The position numbers were made by a program, and so were the translations under genes. Below the pieces are notes generated by a model, which searched no databases, had not been told where the DNA came from, and was given only the letters and a program-made list of their open reading frames with translations. Positions 50,356-60,272 of a stretch of DNA of 64,000 nt are shown one piece after another; position 1 is the first letter of the stretch, and the number at the start of each line of letters is the position of its first letter. Source of the stretch: Peribacillus simplex (GTDB lineage Bacteria; Bacillota; Bacilli; Bacillales; DSM-1321). The DNA lies in assembly GCF_030123325.1 (NCBI RefSeq), contig NZ_CP126106.1:12501-76500 (forward strand), in the 5' to 3' direction.

Positions 50356-53300
50356 ATGAATGGATTGCAGAACTTGTTCTCCAAACAAGATGATGTTCAT
50401 TCGTTAATAGCCGGCATCGATGAAGGACTTAAGGAGCAGATCGTCTCTGGTCTGACAGGTTCCTCGAGATCACTATTGCTGGCTTCCGTATATGAAAAGA
50501 CGAATAGGCCTATTTTATTAGTTACCCATAATTTATTGCAAGCTCAAAAATTCCATGAGGACTTATCCAGTTTCATTCCCGAGGAAGAATTATATATATA
50601 TCCAGCCAATGAATTGATTGCGGCTGATTTGAGTGTTGCCAGCCCGGAATTAAGGGCCCAACGTGTAGAGGCATTGAACTTTTGGGCGGAGGGAAAGAAA
50701 GGGATTGTCATTGCGCCGATTCCCGGGGTGCGCCGTGTGCTTCCTCCAAAGGATATTTGGAAGAGACATCAGCTTATCTTTAATTTAGGGGAAGATATCG
50801 AGCTTGAACCAACGCTTAATAAATTCATTGCCATGGGTTATAACCGGTCTGAAATGGTTGCTTCTCCAGGTGAATTCAGTATCAGGGGCGGTATAATCGA
50901 TATTTATCCGATCACCGAACCTAATCCAATAAGAATTGAATTATTCGATACCGAAATAGATTCAATAAGGACTTTTTCAAGCGAAGATCAGCGATCCATC
51001 GAGAAACTCAAGAAAGTGACGATTGGTCCCGTCAGTGAGGCTTTGCTAGAGACGGAGCATATCGAAAGAATCATAACAAGGCTCGAGAGCGGATTAAGTA
51101 AAAGCCTGAAGAAACTTAAAGACGAGAAAACCAAGGAACAGCTGGTCCAAACGATCAGTTATGAACTTGAACAGCTGAAAATGGGGAATATACCCGACAA
51201 AATCTTTAAATACTTAAGTTTAGCATATGAAGATCCAGCTAGTTTAATAGATTATTTACCGGTAAATGGTTTGGTTTTCTTGGATGAAATCAGTAGAATC
51301 CAGGAAATCAATGATTCTTTGGAGAAGGAAGAGGCTGGGTGGTACACGGATCTTTTAAGTCAGGGACAAATTATCCATGACATCAAATTGGCTCATCCCA
51401 TGCAGGAACTAATAATGAAATCCAGCAGGCCGTTCGTATACCTTTCATTGTTTTTAAGGCATGTACCGCATACGAATCCTCAGAATATCCTGAATTTTGC
51501 CAGTAAACAAATGCAAAATTTCCATGGACAGATGAATGTGTTCAAAGCTGAACTGGAACGTTGGAAAAAAGGGAAATATACAGTCGTCATACTTGGACAG
51601 GATGAAGAACGGGTAAAAAAGCTGCATTCGGTTTTAGCCGATTACGATATAGAGGCCGCAGAACTGTTTAATGCGGACAGTATTCTTCCAGGTAAAGTAC
51701 AGATTTTACGCGGCAGTCTAAATAGCGGCTTTGAATTACCTATGCAAAAGTTCAGTATCATTACGGAAACGGAATTGTTTAATAAGAAGTCAAAGAAATC
51801 AATACGGAGACAGAAACTATCGAATGCGGAGCGAATCAAGAGTTATTCCGAACTGAAGATCGGTGACTATGTCGTTCATGTTAACCACGGTATCGGTAAA
51901 TACTTGGGCATTGAAACCCTTACGATAAATGGGGTCCATAAAGATTACCTGAATATTCGTTATCAAGCGGACGACAAATTGTATGTTCCTGTCGACCAAA
52001 TCGATCTTGTCCAAAAATATGTCGGTTCTGAAGGAAAAGAACCGAAGCTTTATAAGCTAGGCGGAACGGAATGGAAGCGTGTCAAAAGTAAGGTTCAATC
52101 ATCCGTTGAGAACATTGCTGATGATTTAATCAAGTTATACGCAGAAAGGGAAGCGGCAAAGGGCTATGCCTTTTCACCTGATGGTGATATGCAGAGAGAA
52201 TTCGAAACATCATTCTCTTATAACGAAACGGAAGATCAATTACGTTCCATTGTCGAGATCAAAAAGGATATGGAACGTGAACGGCCGATGGACCGTTTAT
52301 TATGTGGCGATGTTGGATATGGGAAGACAGAGGTGGCGATCCGGGCCGCTTTTAAAGCCATTATGGATGGCAAGCAGGTTGCATTTCTTGTTCCGACCAC
52401 AATCCTCGCCCAGCAGCATTATGAAACATTAAGGGAGCGTTTTCAGGATTATCCCATTTCGATTGGTCTTATGAGCCGTTTCCGGAGTAAAAAACAGCAA
52501 ACGGAGACGATTAAAGGATTGAAGGCCGGCACGGTGGATATTGTGGTTGGCACGCATAGGATTTTATCCAAAGATATCGTGTACCGCGATTTGGGATTGC
52601 TTATCATTGATGAAGAACAGCGCTTTGGCGTTACACATAAGGAAAAGATCAAGCGGTTAAAAACTAATGTGGATGTACTGACTTTGACTGCGACGCCGAT
52701 TCCGAGGACCCTTCATATGTCCATGTTGGGCGTGAGGGATCTGTCCGTAATCGAAACGCCGCCTGAGAACCGGTTCCCAATTCAAACTTATGTCATGGAG
52801 TATAATGGCTCGTTGGTAACGGAAGCCATAGAACGGGAATTGGCCAGGGGTGGTCAGGTTTATTTCCTTTACAATCGGGTAGAAGATATAGCAAGAAAAG
52901 CAGAAGAAATTTCCATGCTGGTGCCCGATGCCCGTGTCACATTTGCTCATGGGCAAATGTCAGAGCAAGAACTGGAAGCCGTCATGTTCAGCTTTTTAGA
53001 AGGCGAATATGATGTTTTGGTGAGTACAACCATTATAGAGACGGGTGTTGATATCCCGAATGTCAATACGCTCATAGTGAATGAAGCGGATAGAATGGGA
53101 CTTTCACAGCTCTATCAGCTGCGTGGCCGTGTAGGGCGATCCAACCGGGTCGCATATGCATTCTTCACTTATAGGAAAGATAAAGTGTTGACTGAAGTGG
53201 CAGAAAAACGTCTTCAATCCATTAAGGAATTTACAGAATTGGGTTCAGGTTTCAAAATTGCGATGCGTGATTTATCCATCAGGGGAGCTGGAAACATTCT

Positions 53301-53892
53301 AGGGGCTCAACAACATGGCTTCATCGATTCAGTTGGTTTTGATCTGTATTCACAAATGTTGAAAGAAGCTGTAGATGCGAAACGTAATGACCAACCAGCC
53401 GAAGAAAAGAACACCCTGGAAATTGACGTTGAAGTGGACGCTTATATCCCTGATGCCTACATAATGGATGGACATCAGAAAATAGAAATGTATAAAAGGT
53501 TCAGAGGGATTGCTTCGCTTGAAGAAGTGGAAGAATTACAGGATGAAATGATCGATCGTTTCGGAGAATATCCAGAAGAAGTTTCTTATTTATTCATGAT
53601 TGCTGAAATGAAGGTATATGCTGAAAAGGCCGGAATTGAAAGCATTAAGCAATTAAAGCAGGAAATCAGCATTCTCCTTAGGGAAAAGGTCAGCAGCGGT
53701 GTGGATGGACAAAAGGTGTTCGAGCTGGGATCGAAGTATGGCCGTATGGTGGGCTTCGGCATGGACGGCAACCGAATGAAGCTGGTCCTGCACATAAAAG
53801 GTGTAGAACAAAGCAAATGGCTTAATATCTTATTTGAGATGACCAAGGGTTTACAGTATGTAAAAAAAGAGACGCAAGCCACTAAAAACTAA
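50356..53892 (+). CDS. mfd: Transcription-repair coupling factor Mfd
   Basis: Mfd displaces RNA polymerase stalled at lesions and recruits UvrA. The 1178-residue protein has a UvrB-like N-terminal module, an RNA-polymerase-interacting CarD-like domain (KIGDYVVHVNHGIGKYLG, near residue 500), and a RecG-like translocase with Walker A GDVGYGKTE (about 651-658) and DEEQ (about 752-755). The C-terminal TRCF domain follows. GAGAGGGGG precedes ATG 50356. Length and domain order are standard. Confidence 0.98.
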   Translation: MNGLQNLFSKQDDVHSLIAGIDEGLKEQIVSGLTGSSRSLLLASVYEKTNRPILLVTHNLLQAQKFHEDLSSFIPEEELYIYPANELIAADLSVASPELRAQRVEALNFWAEGKKGIVIAPIPGVRRVLPPKDIWKRHQLIFNLGEDIELEPTLNKFIAMGYNRSEMVASPGEFSIRGGIIDIYPITEPNPIRIELFDTEIDSIRTFSSEDQRSIEKLKKVTIGPVSEALLETEHIERIITRLESGLSKSLKKLKDEKTKEQLVQTISYELEQLKMGNIPDKIFKYLSLAYEDPASLIDYLPVNGLVFLDEISRIQEINDSLEKEEAGWYTDLLSQGQIIHDIKLAHPMQELIMKSSRPFVYLSLFLRHVPHTNPQNILNFASKQMQNFHGQMNVFKAELERWKKGKYTVVILGQDEERVKKLHSVLADYDIEAAELFNADSILPGKVQILRGSLNSGFELPMQKFSIITETELFNKKSKKSIRRQKLSNAERIKSYSELKIGDYVVHVNHGIGKYLGIETLTINGVHKDYLNIRYQADDKLYVPVDQIDLVQKYVGSEGKEPKLYKLGGTEWKRVKSKVQSSVENIADDLIKLYAEREAAKGYAFSPDGDMQREFETSFSYNETEDQLRSIVEIKKDMERERPMDRLLCGDVGYGKTEVAIRAAFKAIMDGKQVAFLVPTTILAQQHYETLRERFQDYPISIGLMSRFRSKKQQTETIKGLKAGTVDIVVGTHRILSKDIVYRDLGLLIIDEEQRFGVTHKEKIKRLKTNVDVLTLTATPIPRTLHMSMLGVRDLSVIETPPENRFPIQTYVMEYNGSLVTEAIERELARGGQVYFLYNRVEDIARKAEEISMLVPDARVTFAHGQMSEQELEAVMFSFLEGEYDVLVSTTIIETGVDIPNVNTLIVNEADRMGLSQLYQLRGRVGRSNRVAYAFFTYRKDKVLTEVAEKRLQSIKEFTELGSGFKIAMRDLSIRGAGNILGAQQHGFIDSVGFDLYSQMLKEAVDAKRNDQPAEEKNTLEIDVEVDAYIPDAYIMDGHQKIEMYKRFRGIASLEEVEELQDEMIDRFGEYPEEVSYLFMIAEMKVYAEKAGIESIKQLKQEISILLREKVSSGVDGQKVFELGSKYGRMVGFGMDGNRMKLVLHIKGVEQSKWLNILFEMTKGLQYVKKETQATKN

Positions 53893-53974
53893 AATTGAAT
53901 GATTGTCCTCTTGAAGAAATTTTTTTAGGTACCATGGTAAAAAAATGCAACAAGAAGAAAAATTTTTTCAAAGT

Positions 53975-54003
53975 GCATAGAACTTACCATTAGAAAAATA
54001 CTA
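53975..54003 (+). promoter_or_regulatory. Sigma-G type promoter of spoVT
   Basis: GCATA (53975-53979) and AATACTA (53997-54003) are separated by 17 bp and resemble forespore consensus elements. B. subtilis spoVT is sigma-G dependent. Confidence 0.6.
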
Positions 54004-54080
54004 AGTACAATAGCTGGTGATGATTTTGCTACAAAATGAGGATTTATCAAATCAATTAGATGAAAGTGAGGCAACATTAG

Positions 54081-54617
54081 ATGAAAGCAACTGGTATCGT
54101 TCGCCGAATTGATGATTTAGGAAGAGTCGTCATCCCGAAAGAAATTCGCAGGACCCTCCGTATTCGTGAAGGAGACCCACTGGAAATATTTGTGGATAGA
54201 GATGGGGAAGTCATCCTAAAGAAATACTCTCCTATCAGTGAATTAGGCGATTTTGCAAGGGAATATGCAGAAGCGCTATATGATAGCCTTGGAAACCCAG
54301 TTATGATTTGTGACAGGGATACTTACATTGCAGTGGCAGGCGGCTCCAAAAAAGAATACTTAAATAAAAGCGTTAGTGAACTAGTGGAAAAAATCATGGA
54401 AGAAAGAAATCCTGTCCTGGAGTCTCCAAACGGACAAATTTCATTCGTTGATTCCAATGATGAAGAGGTCCAATCTTATACTGCAGCTCCGATCATTGCA
54501 AGTGGCGACCCGATTGGTGCCGTCTTGATTTTCTCTAAAGATAGTACCATTGGTGAAGTGGAACAGAAATCAGTTGAAACAGCAGCAAGTTTCCTAGCTA
54601 GACAAATGGAACAGTAA
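54081..54617 (+). CDS. spoVT: Stage V sporulation transcription factor SpoVT
   Basis: SpoVT tunes sigma-G-dependent genes in the forespore. The 178-residue protein has an AbrB-type swapped-hairpin N-terminus (MKATGIVRRIDDLGRVVIP) and a C-terminal GAF domain from about residue 55 (NPVMICDRDTYIAVAGG). It is a paralogue of abrB at 29422. GTGAGGC precedes ATG 54081. Confidence 0.97.
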   Translation: MKATGIVRRIDDLGRVVIPKEIRRTLRIREGDPLEIFVDRDGEVILKKYSPISELGDFAREYAEALYDSLGNPVMICDRDTYIAVAGGSKKEYLNKSVSELVEKIMEERNPVLESPNGQISFVDSNDEEVQSYTAAPIIASGDPIGAVLIFSKDSTIGEVEQKSVETAASFLARQMEQ

Positions 54618-54649
54618 CCTTGGACATGCCATTATAATTTTTAAGGTGG

Positions 54650-54680
54650 AAAGGGCAGCAAACGCGCTGTCCTTTTTGCT
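54650..54680 (+). terminator. Terminator after spoVT
   Basis: AAAGGGCAGC and GCTGTCCTTT pair around AAACGC, followed by TTGCTCTTT. Confidence 0.7.
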
Positions 54681-54798
54681 CTTTCTAAAAGGCTAACCGG
54701 ATGGGGACAGACATAAAGAGGAGGAAAATATTCTACAAGGTGAATATGGAAACTAATTAACAGTATGGGCTGGAATTGAAAAATAACCATTGGAATTA

Positions 54799-54807
54799 TG
54801 CTATAAT
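54799..54807 (+). promoter_or_regulatory. Extended -10 promoter of yabM operon
   Basis: TGCTATAAT is a perfect extended -10. TTGAAA at 54776 gives a 20-bp spacer, so the -35 is doubtful. Confidence 0.5.
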
Positions 54808-54840
54808 AACTACCACATATGAGTGAAAAGGGGAAAAAGA

Positions 54841-56463
54841 ATGGCTGAAAAGCCTTATAATACATCAAATGAACTTTTTCGAGGTGCGCTGATTTTGAGC
54901 GCAGCAGCGATTATCGTAAAAGTATTGAGCGCGGCCTATCGCATACCTTATCAGAATATTGCGGGTGACATCGGGTTTTATATCTATCAACAGGTCTATC
55001 CCTTCTACGGTGTTGCTTTTACATTATCAACGCTCGGCTTTCCGGTAGTCATATCCAAACTTATTGCTGAACGGGAGTCTTCCAAAAATAACTTTGCGGT
55101 CAAGGACATTTTAATGACATCATTCGTCGTCTTAAGTTCGATAGGAGTCATGATGTTTGCTGCACTATTCCTTGGAGCTGATTGGATTGCAGGATGGATG
55201 AAGGATCCGCATTTAGCCGGCCTGCTGAAAATCGTTGCCTACTCCTATTTATTAATGCCGATTTCATCTGTTTTAAGAGGCTATTTTCAAGGAATAAACG
55301 ACATGCTGCCGACGGCAAGTTCGCAGGTCGCTGAACAATGCATCCGTGTGTTGACGATTCTGGTTCTTTCCACAATTTTCGTGTATCAGGGCTATAATGA
55401 TTATGTGGTCGGCAAGGGGGCGGTCCTTGGTTCGATAACCGGCGGCATAACTGGCCTGGTACTGCTTATCACTTTCGTTATTTTAAGAGAAGAATGGAAG
55501 CTTTTTTTACGAATGAGAATCAAACCGGTAAATTTCATAAAAATCTCCAAAGCCCTGATTTTCCAAGGGCTGGCGTTTTGCATAACTGGCTTGATCCTTA
55601 TCTTGTTTCAGTTTGTCGATTCATTGCACCTGTACTCCCTACTGAGGGAAACTGGAATGGGGGAAAAGGAAGCAAAAGAATGGAAAGGGGTATATGATCG
55701 AGGACAGCCGTTGCTTCAGCTAGGTACAGTCGTGGCTAATTCTTTTGCATTGGCGCTTGTACCTGTAATATCCGGATTCGTTCAGAGGAAAAGTGAGCAT
55801 GAATTATTGAATAAGATCAAATTGGCGCTTCGTGTAAGTGCGACGATAGGACTTGCTGCCGCGATTGGGCTGGTGGTGACGATGAAGCCTGTCAACCATA
55901 TGCTGTTCATGGATACCAAAGGGACGATTACTTTAGCAATTTTCTCTTTATCGATTTTATTCACATCCCTCATAATGGCAGAAACGGCAGTGATTCAAAG
56001 TTTAGGCTACTCGTTCGTTCCGGTGATCATCACGATTGTGGGGGTTGGCAGCAAGTGGGCTTTGAACCTTGTTCTGGTGCCCCATTACAAGATCGCGGGA
56101 GCAGCCTCGGCAACAGTGCTTGCGTTTATGATCATGTCTGTATTATTTTATCTGGTATTGAGAGTACATATTAAAAGGCCATTAATTGAAAAGAAGCACG
56201 TGTTAATAATTTTGAAGAGTACGGTTTACATGGGTACGGCGGTCGTTTTATTCAATAGTTTATTCGAATTGATATTACCAGGCGAGAGCCGGTTGTTAGC
56301 TACGATCCAAGCTTTGACCGGTGTAGGGATCGGTGCAGCCGTTTTTGTGATGACGGCCATTCGTGCAGGTTTATTTGGGGAAGAAGAACTTTCACTTATA
56401 CCTGCAGGTTCGAAGCTTAAACGATTTATAATAACGAATAGGAGTATACGAAATCATGAATGA
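54841..56463 (+). CDS. yabM: MOP-superfamily polysaccharide/lipid flippase (YabM)
   Basis: The 540-residue polytopic membrane protein has about 14 hydrophobic segments and belongs to the SpoVB/MurJ-like oligosaccharide flippases. It is SpoVB-like in size and shows FRGALILSAAAIIVKVLSAAYRIPYQN near the start and LRGYFQGINDMLPTASSQVAEQ. I start it at ATG 54841 because AAGGGGA lies upstream; a GTG six codons earlier has no site. It overlaps mazG by 8 nt. The cargo cannot be told from sequence. Confidence 0.88.
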   Translation: MAEKPYNTSNELFRGALILSAAAIIVKVLSAAYRIPYQNIAGDIGFYIYQQVYPFYGVAFTLSTLGFPVVISKLIAERESSKNNFAVKDILMTSFVVLSSIGVMMFAALFLGADWIAGWMKDPHLAGLLKIVAYSYLLMPISSVLRGYFQGINDMLPTASSQVAEQCIRVLTILVLSTIFVYQGYNDYVVGKGAVLGSITGGITGLVLLITFVILREEWKLFLRMRIKPVNFIKISKALIFQGLAFCITGLILILFQFVDSLHLYSLLRETGMGEKEAKEWKGVYDRGQPLLQLGTVVANSFALALVPVISGFVQRKSEHELLNKIKLALRVSATIGLAAAIGLVVTMKPVNHMLFMDTKGTITLAIFSLSILFTSLIMAETAVIQSLGYSFVPVIITIVGVGSKWALNLVLVPHYKIAGAASATVLAFMIMSVLFYLVLRVHIKRPLIEKKHVLIILKSTVYMGTAVVLFNSLFELILPGESRLLATIQALTGVGIGAAVFVMTAIRAGLFGEEELSLIPAGSKLKRFIITNRSIRNHE

Positions 56464-57928
56464 GATTACGATAATAGGCCTTGGTGCAGGAGATTTAGAT
56501 CAGCTTCCGCTAGGGATTTATAAAAAATTGATACAAACGGAACAATGTTTCGTCAGAACGATCGATCATCCTGTAATCGGGGATTTGAAAAGGGAAGGAA
56601 TAAATTTCACGGCATTTGACGGGATATATGAAAAGCACGACCAATTTGAAGCTGTATATGAAGAAATTGCCGGAACATTATTACAAGAGGCTTCAAACCG
56701 TTCCGTTCTATACGCAGTTCCAGGGCATCCCATGGTTGCGGAAAAAACGGTGCAGCTTTTGCTTGAAAAGGGTCCGGCTCTTGGAATAGCCATTAAGCTG
56801 GAAGGCGGGCAAAGTTTCCTTGATCCCTTGTTTCAGGCTGTTAGAATCGATCCGATTGAAGGGTTTCAGCTATTGGATGGAACAGATCTTTCACCAGAAG
56901 ATTTGCACATTGCCCAGCATATGATAATCGGACAGGTATATGACGCATTCAGTGCATCCAATGTGAAGCTGACCTTAATGGAAAAGCTACCGGATGACTA
57001 CGAGGTATATATCGTTACAGCGGCAGGAAGCAGTCAGGAAAAAGTGACAAAATGCGCTCTCTTCGAACTCGACCGTCAGATGGAGTTAAGTAACTTGACG
57101 AGTGTTTATGTCCCGCCTGTAAGCGAAGAAGCTTTACGATATAGGGAGTTCTCTAAGCTGCGGCAGGTCATTGCAGAACTTAGAGGTCCTGACGGATGTC
57201 CTTGGGATAAGAAGCAAACTCATGAAAGCTTGAAGAAATATCTAATAGAAGAGGCATATGAGCTGATTGATTCCATCGATGAAGAGGACGATGAGGGCAT
57301 GATTGGTGAACTTGGGGATGTCCTGCTTCAGGTGATGCTTCATTCACAAATCGGTGAAGATGAGGGCATGTTCACGATAGATGATGTGATTGAAGGCATT
57401 ACGGCAAAAATGATTCGACGCCACCCTCATGTATTCGGAGATGTTGAAGTGAACGGCGAGGAAGATGTATTGGTGAACTGGCAGAAAATCAAAGAAGATG
57501 AAAAAGGGAGCGAAACAAAAGCCCCGCAATCCATACTGGATGGTATTGAGAAATCGCTGCCAAACTTACTTCGGGCCGAAGAGTATCAAAAAAGGGCAGC
57601 CAAGGTTGGATTTGATTGGGATGAGGTTTCCGAGGCCTGGAAAAAGGTCAGGGAAGAAGTGCTGGAATTGGAAGAGGAAATATTAAGCCCGAACAGGGAT
57701 GTCGAAAGAATAAAATCAGAGCTTGGCGACCTCTTTTTTGCGCTTGTCAACGTTTCACGTTATTATGACATACAAGCGGAAGAAGCCGTCTACAAAGCAA
57801 ACCAGAAATTCCATCAGCGTTTTACATATATAGAAGAGTGCATTCAAAGGGCAGACAAAAAATTTGAGGATTATACATTGGAAGAACTGGATTCATATTG
57901 GGATGAAGCAAAAGCTAAAGGACTTTAA
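56456..57928 (+). CDS. mazG: MazG pyrophosphohydrolase with tetrapyrrole-methylase-like domain (YabN)
   Basis: This is a fusion of 490 residues: an N-terminal SAM-methylase-like domain (TIIGLGAGDLDQLPLGIY) and a C-terminal MazG NTP pyrophosphohydrolase. The MazG part has GPDGCPWDKKQTHESLKKYL and the metal-binding EEAYELIDSID...GELGDVLLQV, repeated near the end. It probably cleans aberrant nucleotides. ATGAATGA overlaps the yabM stop, so translation is coupled. rqcP follows after 17 nt. Confidence 0.95.
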   Translation: MNEITIIGLGAGDLDQLPLGIYKKLIQTEQCFVRTIDHPVIGDLKREGINFTAFDGIYEKHDQFEAVYEEIAGTLLQEASNRSVLYAVPGHPMVAEKTVQLLLEKGPALGIAIKLEGGQSFLDPLFQAVRIDPIEGFQLLDGTDLSPEDLHIAQHMIIGQVYDAFSASNVKLTLMEKLPDDYEVYIVTAAGSSQEKVTKCALFELDRQMELSNLTSVYVPPVSEEALRYREFSKLRQVIAELRGPDGCPWDKKQTHESLKKYLIEEAYELIDSIDEEDDEGMIGELGDVLLQVMLHSQIGEDEGMFTIDDVIEGITAKMIRRHPHVFGDVEVNGEEDVLVNWQKIKEDEKGSETKAPQSILDGIEKSLPNLLRAEEYQKRAAKVGFDWDEVSEAWKKVREEVLELEEEILSPNRDVERIKSELGDLFFALVNVSRYYDIQAEEAVYKANQKFHQRFTYIEECIQRADKKFEDYTLEELDSYWDEAKAKGL

Positions 57929-57945
57929 TTAAGGGAGAGATTTGA

Positions 57946-58215
57946 ATGTCGATGAGATTGGATAAATTCCTAAAAGTTTCAAGGTTGATCAAGCGCCGCA
58001 CACTTGCGAAGGAGGTTGCGGATAAAGGGAGAATCACGATTAACGGACAGCAGGCCAAGGCAAGTTCGAATGTGAAAGATGGCGATGAGCTGACTGTAAG
58101 GTTCGGTCAAAAGCTTGTTACGGTACGTGTCGATAAAATTCAGGAAACGACGAAAAAAGAAGCGGCTGCAGATATGTATACCATCGTAAAGGAAGAAAAG
58201 CTAGCGGAGGAGTAA
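57946..58215 (+). CDS. rqcP: S4-domain ribosome quality-control factor RqcP
   Basis: RqcP (YabO) binds stalled 50S subunits and helps RqcH add C-terminal alanine tails. The 89-residue protein is an S4 RNA-binding domain (MRLDKFLKVSRLIKRRTLAKE) with a short basic tail, as in the Hsp15/YabO family. GGGAGAG precedes ATG 57946. It is the last gene of the yabM-mazG-rqcP unit; RqcH is not in this window. Confidence 0.94.
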   Translation: MSMRLDKFLKVSRLIKRRTLAKEVADKGRITINGQQAKASSNVKDGDELTVRFGQKLVTVRVDKIQETTKKEAAADMYTIVKEEKLAEE

Positions 58216-58227
58216 GGACAGGCTTGG

Positions 58228-58256
58228 TTCTAATTCCGCTCTTACGGACATACACT
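58228..58256 (+). promoter_or_regulatory. Sigma-E promoter of yabPQ
   Basis: CATACACT (58249-58256) is a perfect sigma-E -10 (CATACAMT). GTTCTAATT (58228-58235 region) is a partial -35 at a 13-bp spacing. yabP is sigma-E controlled in B. subtilis. Confidence 0.65.
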
Positions 58257-58291
58257 TGTACAAAATCAGTGGTACTGTGAGGGATGAAAAA

Positions 58292-58600
58292 ATGAGCCAA
58301 TATATTGATCCGAATGCTGGTTACACAAAGGGAACGACCCAAGAGCATGATGTAACGATGAAAGGCCGCCGTTTACTTGATATTACCGGTGTCAAACAAG
58401 TTGAAAGTTTCGATAATGAAGAATTTCTGCTCGAAACGTCAATGGGTTTCTTATCTATCCGGGGCCAAAACTTGCAAATGAAGAATTTAGACGTTGATAA
58501 AGGCATCGTTTCCATTAAGGGAAAGATTTTTGACCTTGTTTATTTAGATGAGCAATCAGGGGAGAAAGCTAAAGGCTTCTTTGGCAAATTGTTCAAATGA
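58292..58600 (+). CDS. yabP: Sporulation protein YabP
   Basis: YabP is needed for sporulation at a middle stage in B. subtilis. The 102-residue protein starts MSQYIDPNAG at ATG 58292, with GAGGGA about 8 nt upstream, and shows the conserved RGRRLLDITGVKQVESFDNEEFLLET-like region. No membrane segment is seen. It overlaps yabQ by 4 nt in ATGA. A sigma-E promoter lies just upstream. Confidence 0.93.
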   Translation: MSQYIDPNAGYTKGTTQEHDVTMKGRRLLDITGVKQVESFDNEEFLLETSMGFLSIRGQNLQMKNLDVDKGIVSIKGKIFDLVYLDEQSGEKAKGFFGKLFK

Positions 58601-59229
58601 CCTTAACGATCCAATTTTATACGTTGCTTGCGATGATAGGCATGGGCAGTGGCTTTGGGGCTGCCCTGGATACGTATAGCCGGTTCCTGAATCGTTCAGA
58701 AAGGAAAAGGTGGATTGTATTCATCCATGACTTCCTTTTCTGGATCATTCAGGGTCTCCTTATTTTTTATGTTTTGTTTTTAGTGAATGAGGGAGAGTTT
58801 CGCCTCTATTTATTTTTGGCCTTATTATGCGGTTTTTCAGCTTATCAAGCACTTTTCAAAGGTTTCTATCAACGTTTATTAGAGTTTCTGATAATACTTG
58901 TGATAAAGTTGGCGAGATTTATAGCGAATTCGGTTCACATGCTGATATTTCTACCGATAAAATGGGTAATAGTATCTGTAGTGGCCATCATCATCGGAAT
59001 AGGTAAGTTCGTTTTGGCATTATTAAAATGGGCGGGGAAAATACTTCTCTTTATTTTGACTATATTCTGGAGACCACTAAAGTGGATTCTGACTTATGTA
59101 TGGAATTTATTGCCGGTTTTTGTTACGAAAAACGTCGGGAAGTTTTATAATAAAGGAAAAGGGATTTTATTGAAAATAAAGAATTCTATATTTAGAACGC
59201 TAAATGGATGGAGAAATAAAAAGAAATGA
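58597..59229 (+). CDS. yabQ: Sporulation membrane protein YabQ
   Basis: YabQ is a mother-cell membrane protein required for spore cortex formation. The 210-residue protein has at least four hydrophobic segments (LTIQFYTLLAMIGMGSGFGA; FWIIQGLLIFYVLFLV and later ones) and a basic C-terminus. It starts at ATG 58597, coupled to yabP through ATGA. Length matches the B. subtilis protein of about 211. Confidence 0.93.
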   Translation: MTLTIQFYTLLAMIGMGSGFGAALDTYSRFLNRSERKRWIVFIHDFLFWIIQGLLIFYVLFLVNEGEFRLYLFLALLCGFSAYQALFKGFYQRLLEFLIILVIKLARFIANSVHMLIFLPIKWVIVSVVAIIIGIGKFVLALLKWAGKILLFILTIFWRPLKWILTYVWNLLPVFVTKNVGKFYNKGKGILLKIKNSIFRTLNGWRNKKK

Positions 59230-59242
59230 GGAGCGATAAAAA

Positions 59243-59629
59243 ATGAGTAGCCTGCGTAAAAGGAAAGTGGCAAAAATGGAAAATCCCTACGTCGCTCAAC
59301 AAGAGAAAAAAGTACAAACCGTAGAAAAAAAGAAGCGTGGTCTAATGCGTAGATTAACTCTTTACTCAGTTTTCGCCGCTGTCTTTTTGATTTTTGCCGT
59401 TTCCACCCTCATAACGCAAAATGTTGCACTGGATGAGAAAGTTAAACAAAAGGAAGAATTGAAGGGAAAGTTAGCTGAATTGAAAAAAGACGAGACCCTT
59501 CTTAAAGAAGAAATCGTAAAGCTTAATGATGACGACTATATAGCGAAAATAGCCAGACGGGATTATTTCTTATCTGAAAAAGGTGAAATCATTTTTACCC
59601 TTCCAAAAGGGAAGGAAGATAGTGACTAA
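59243..59629 (+). CDS. divIC: Cell-division protein DivIC
   Basis: DivIC is a FtsB-family bitopic protein that works with FtsL and DivIB at the septum. The 128-residue protein has a basic cytoplasmic tail (residues 1-38), one membrane helix (about 39-59), a coiled coil (about 62-95), and a short C-terminal domain with YIAKIARRDYFLSEKGE. GAGGAGCG precedes ATG 59243. Confidence 0.96.
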   Translation: MSSLRKRKVAKMENPYVAQQEKKVQTVEKKKRGLMRRLTLYSVFAAVFLIFAVSTLITQNVALDEKVKQKEELKGKLAELKKDETLLKEEIVKLNDDDYIAKIARRDYFLSEKGEIIFTLPKGKEDSD

Positions 59630-59631
59630 TA

Positions 59632-59661
59632 TTGACACTGTTTTTTTACTTTCGTTATAAT
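59632..59661 (+). promoter_or_regulatory. Promoter of yabR
   Basis: TTGACA (59632-59637) and TATAAT (59656-59661) are both perfect, spaced by 18 bp. Confidence 0.8.
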
Positions 59662-59710
59662 ATAGTATGAAGAGATTTTTTTAACATTTCTAAGGAGGAA
59701 CATTTTTTTT

Positions 59711-60166
59711 ATGTCAATCGAAGTAGGCAGCAAGTTACAAGGTAAAGTAACAGGCATAACTAATTTTGGTGCATTTGTAGAGCTACCTCAAGGTTCAACC
59801 GGTCTTGTCCATATCAGTGAAGTAGCTGATAACTATGTCAAGGATATCAATGATCATTTAAAAGTGGGCGATACAGTTGAGGTGAAAGTCATCAACGTTA
59901 AAGATGGCAAGATTGGCTTGTCCATAAAAAAAGCGATAGACCGTCCTGAAGGTGAGCAAAAACCTGCATACACACCACGTCCGCGCCAAGGAAGAGGGAA
60001 TGACAGCCGTTCCAAAGACTTCCGCTCGAAAGGTAATGGTTTCCAACCTAAAGAAAACTTTGAGCAAAAAATGGCTAAATTCTTAAAAGATAGCGAAGAC
60101 CGCTTAACGACCCTTAAACGTAGCACCGAAACGAAACGGGGAGGTCGAGGAGGAAGACGCGGATAA
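59711..60166 (+). CDS. yabR: S1-domain RNA-binding protein YabR
   Basis: The 151-residue protein has one S1 RNA-binding domain (MSIEVGSKLQGKVTGITNFGAF through VKDGKIGLSIKKA, about 1-73) and a long Arg/Lys/Gly-rich tail ending in GGRGGRRG. S1 proteins of this type bind RNA and may interact with ribosomes; the precise role is unknown. TAAGGAGG precedes ATG 59711 at a long 12-nt spacing. The tail is longer than in B. subtilis YabR (about 128). Confidence 0.92.
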   Translation: MSIEVGSKLQGKVTGITNFGAFVELPQGSTGLVHISEVADNYVKDINDHLKVGDTVEVKVINVKDGKIGLSIKKAIDRPEGEQKPAYTPRPRQGRGNDSRSKDFRSKGNGFQPKENFEQKMAKFLKDSEDRLTTLKRSTETKRGGRGGRRG

Positions 60167-60272
60167 AACTGCTGCTGAAAATAATAGTTTAGCAACTTTT
60201 CCTGTGAAATTATTCATAGTGTAGATAAAGGCAAGCTTGCTGGCTTGTCTTCTTTTAATGATCAACGACATT

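Noticed and set aside
59598..59618. Hairpin CCCTTCC-AAAA-GGGAAGG at the end of divIC as a terminator
   Set aside because: It lies inside the coding region and has no T-run.
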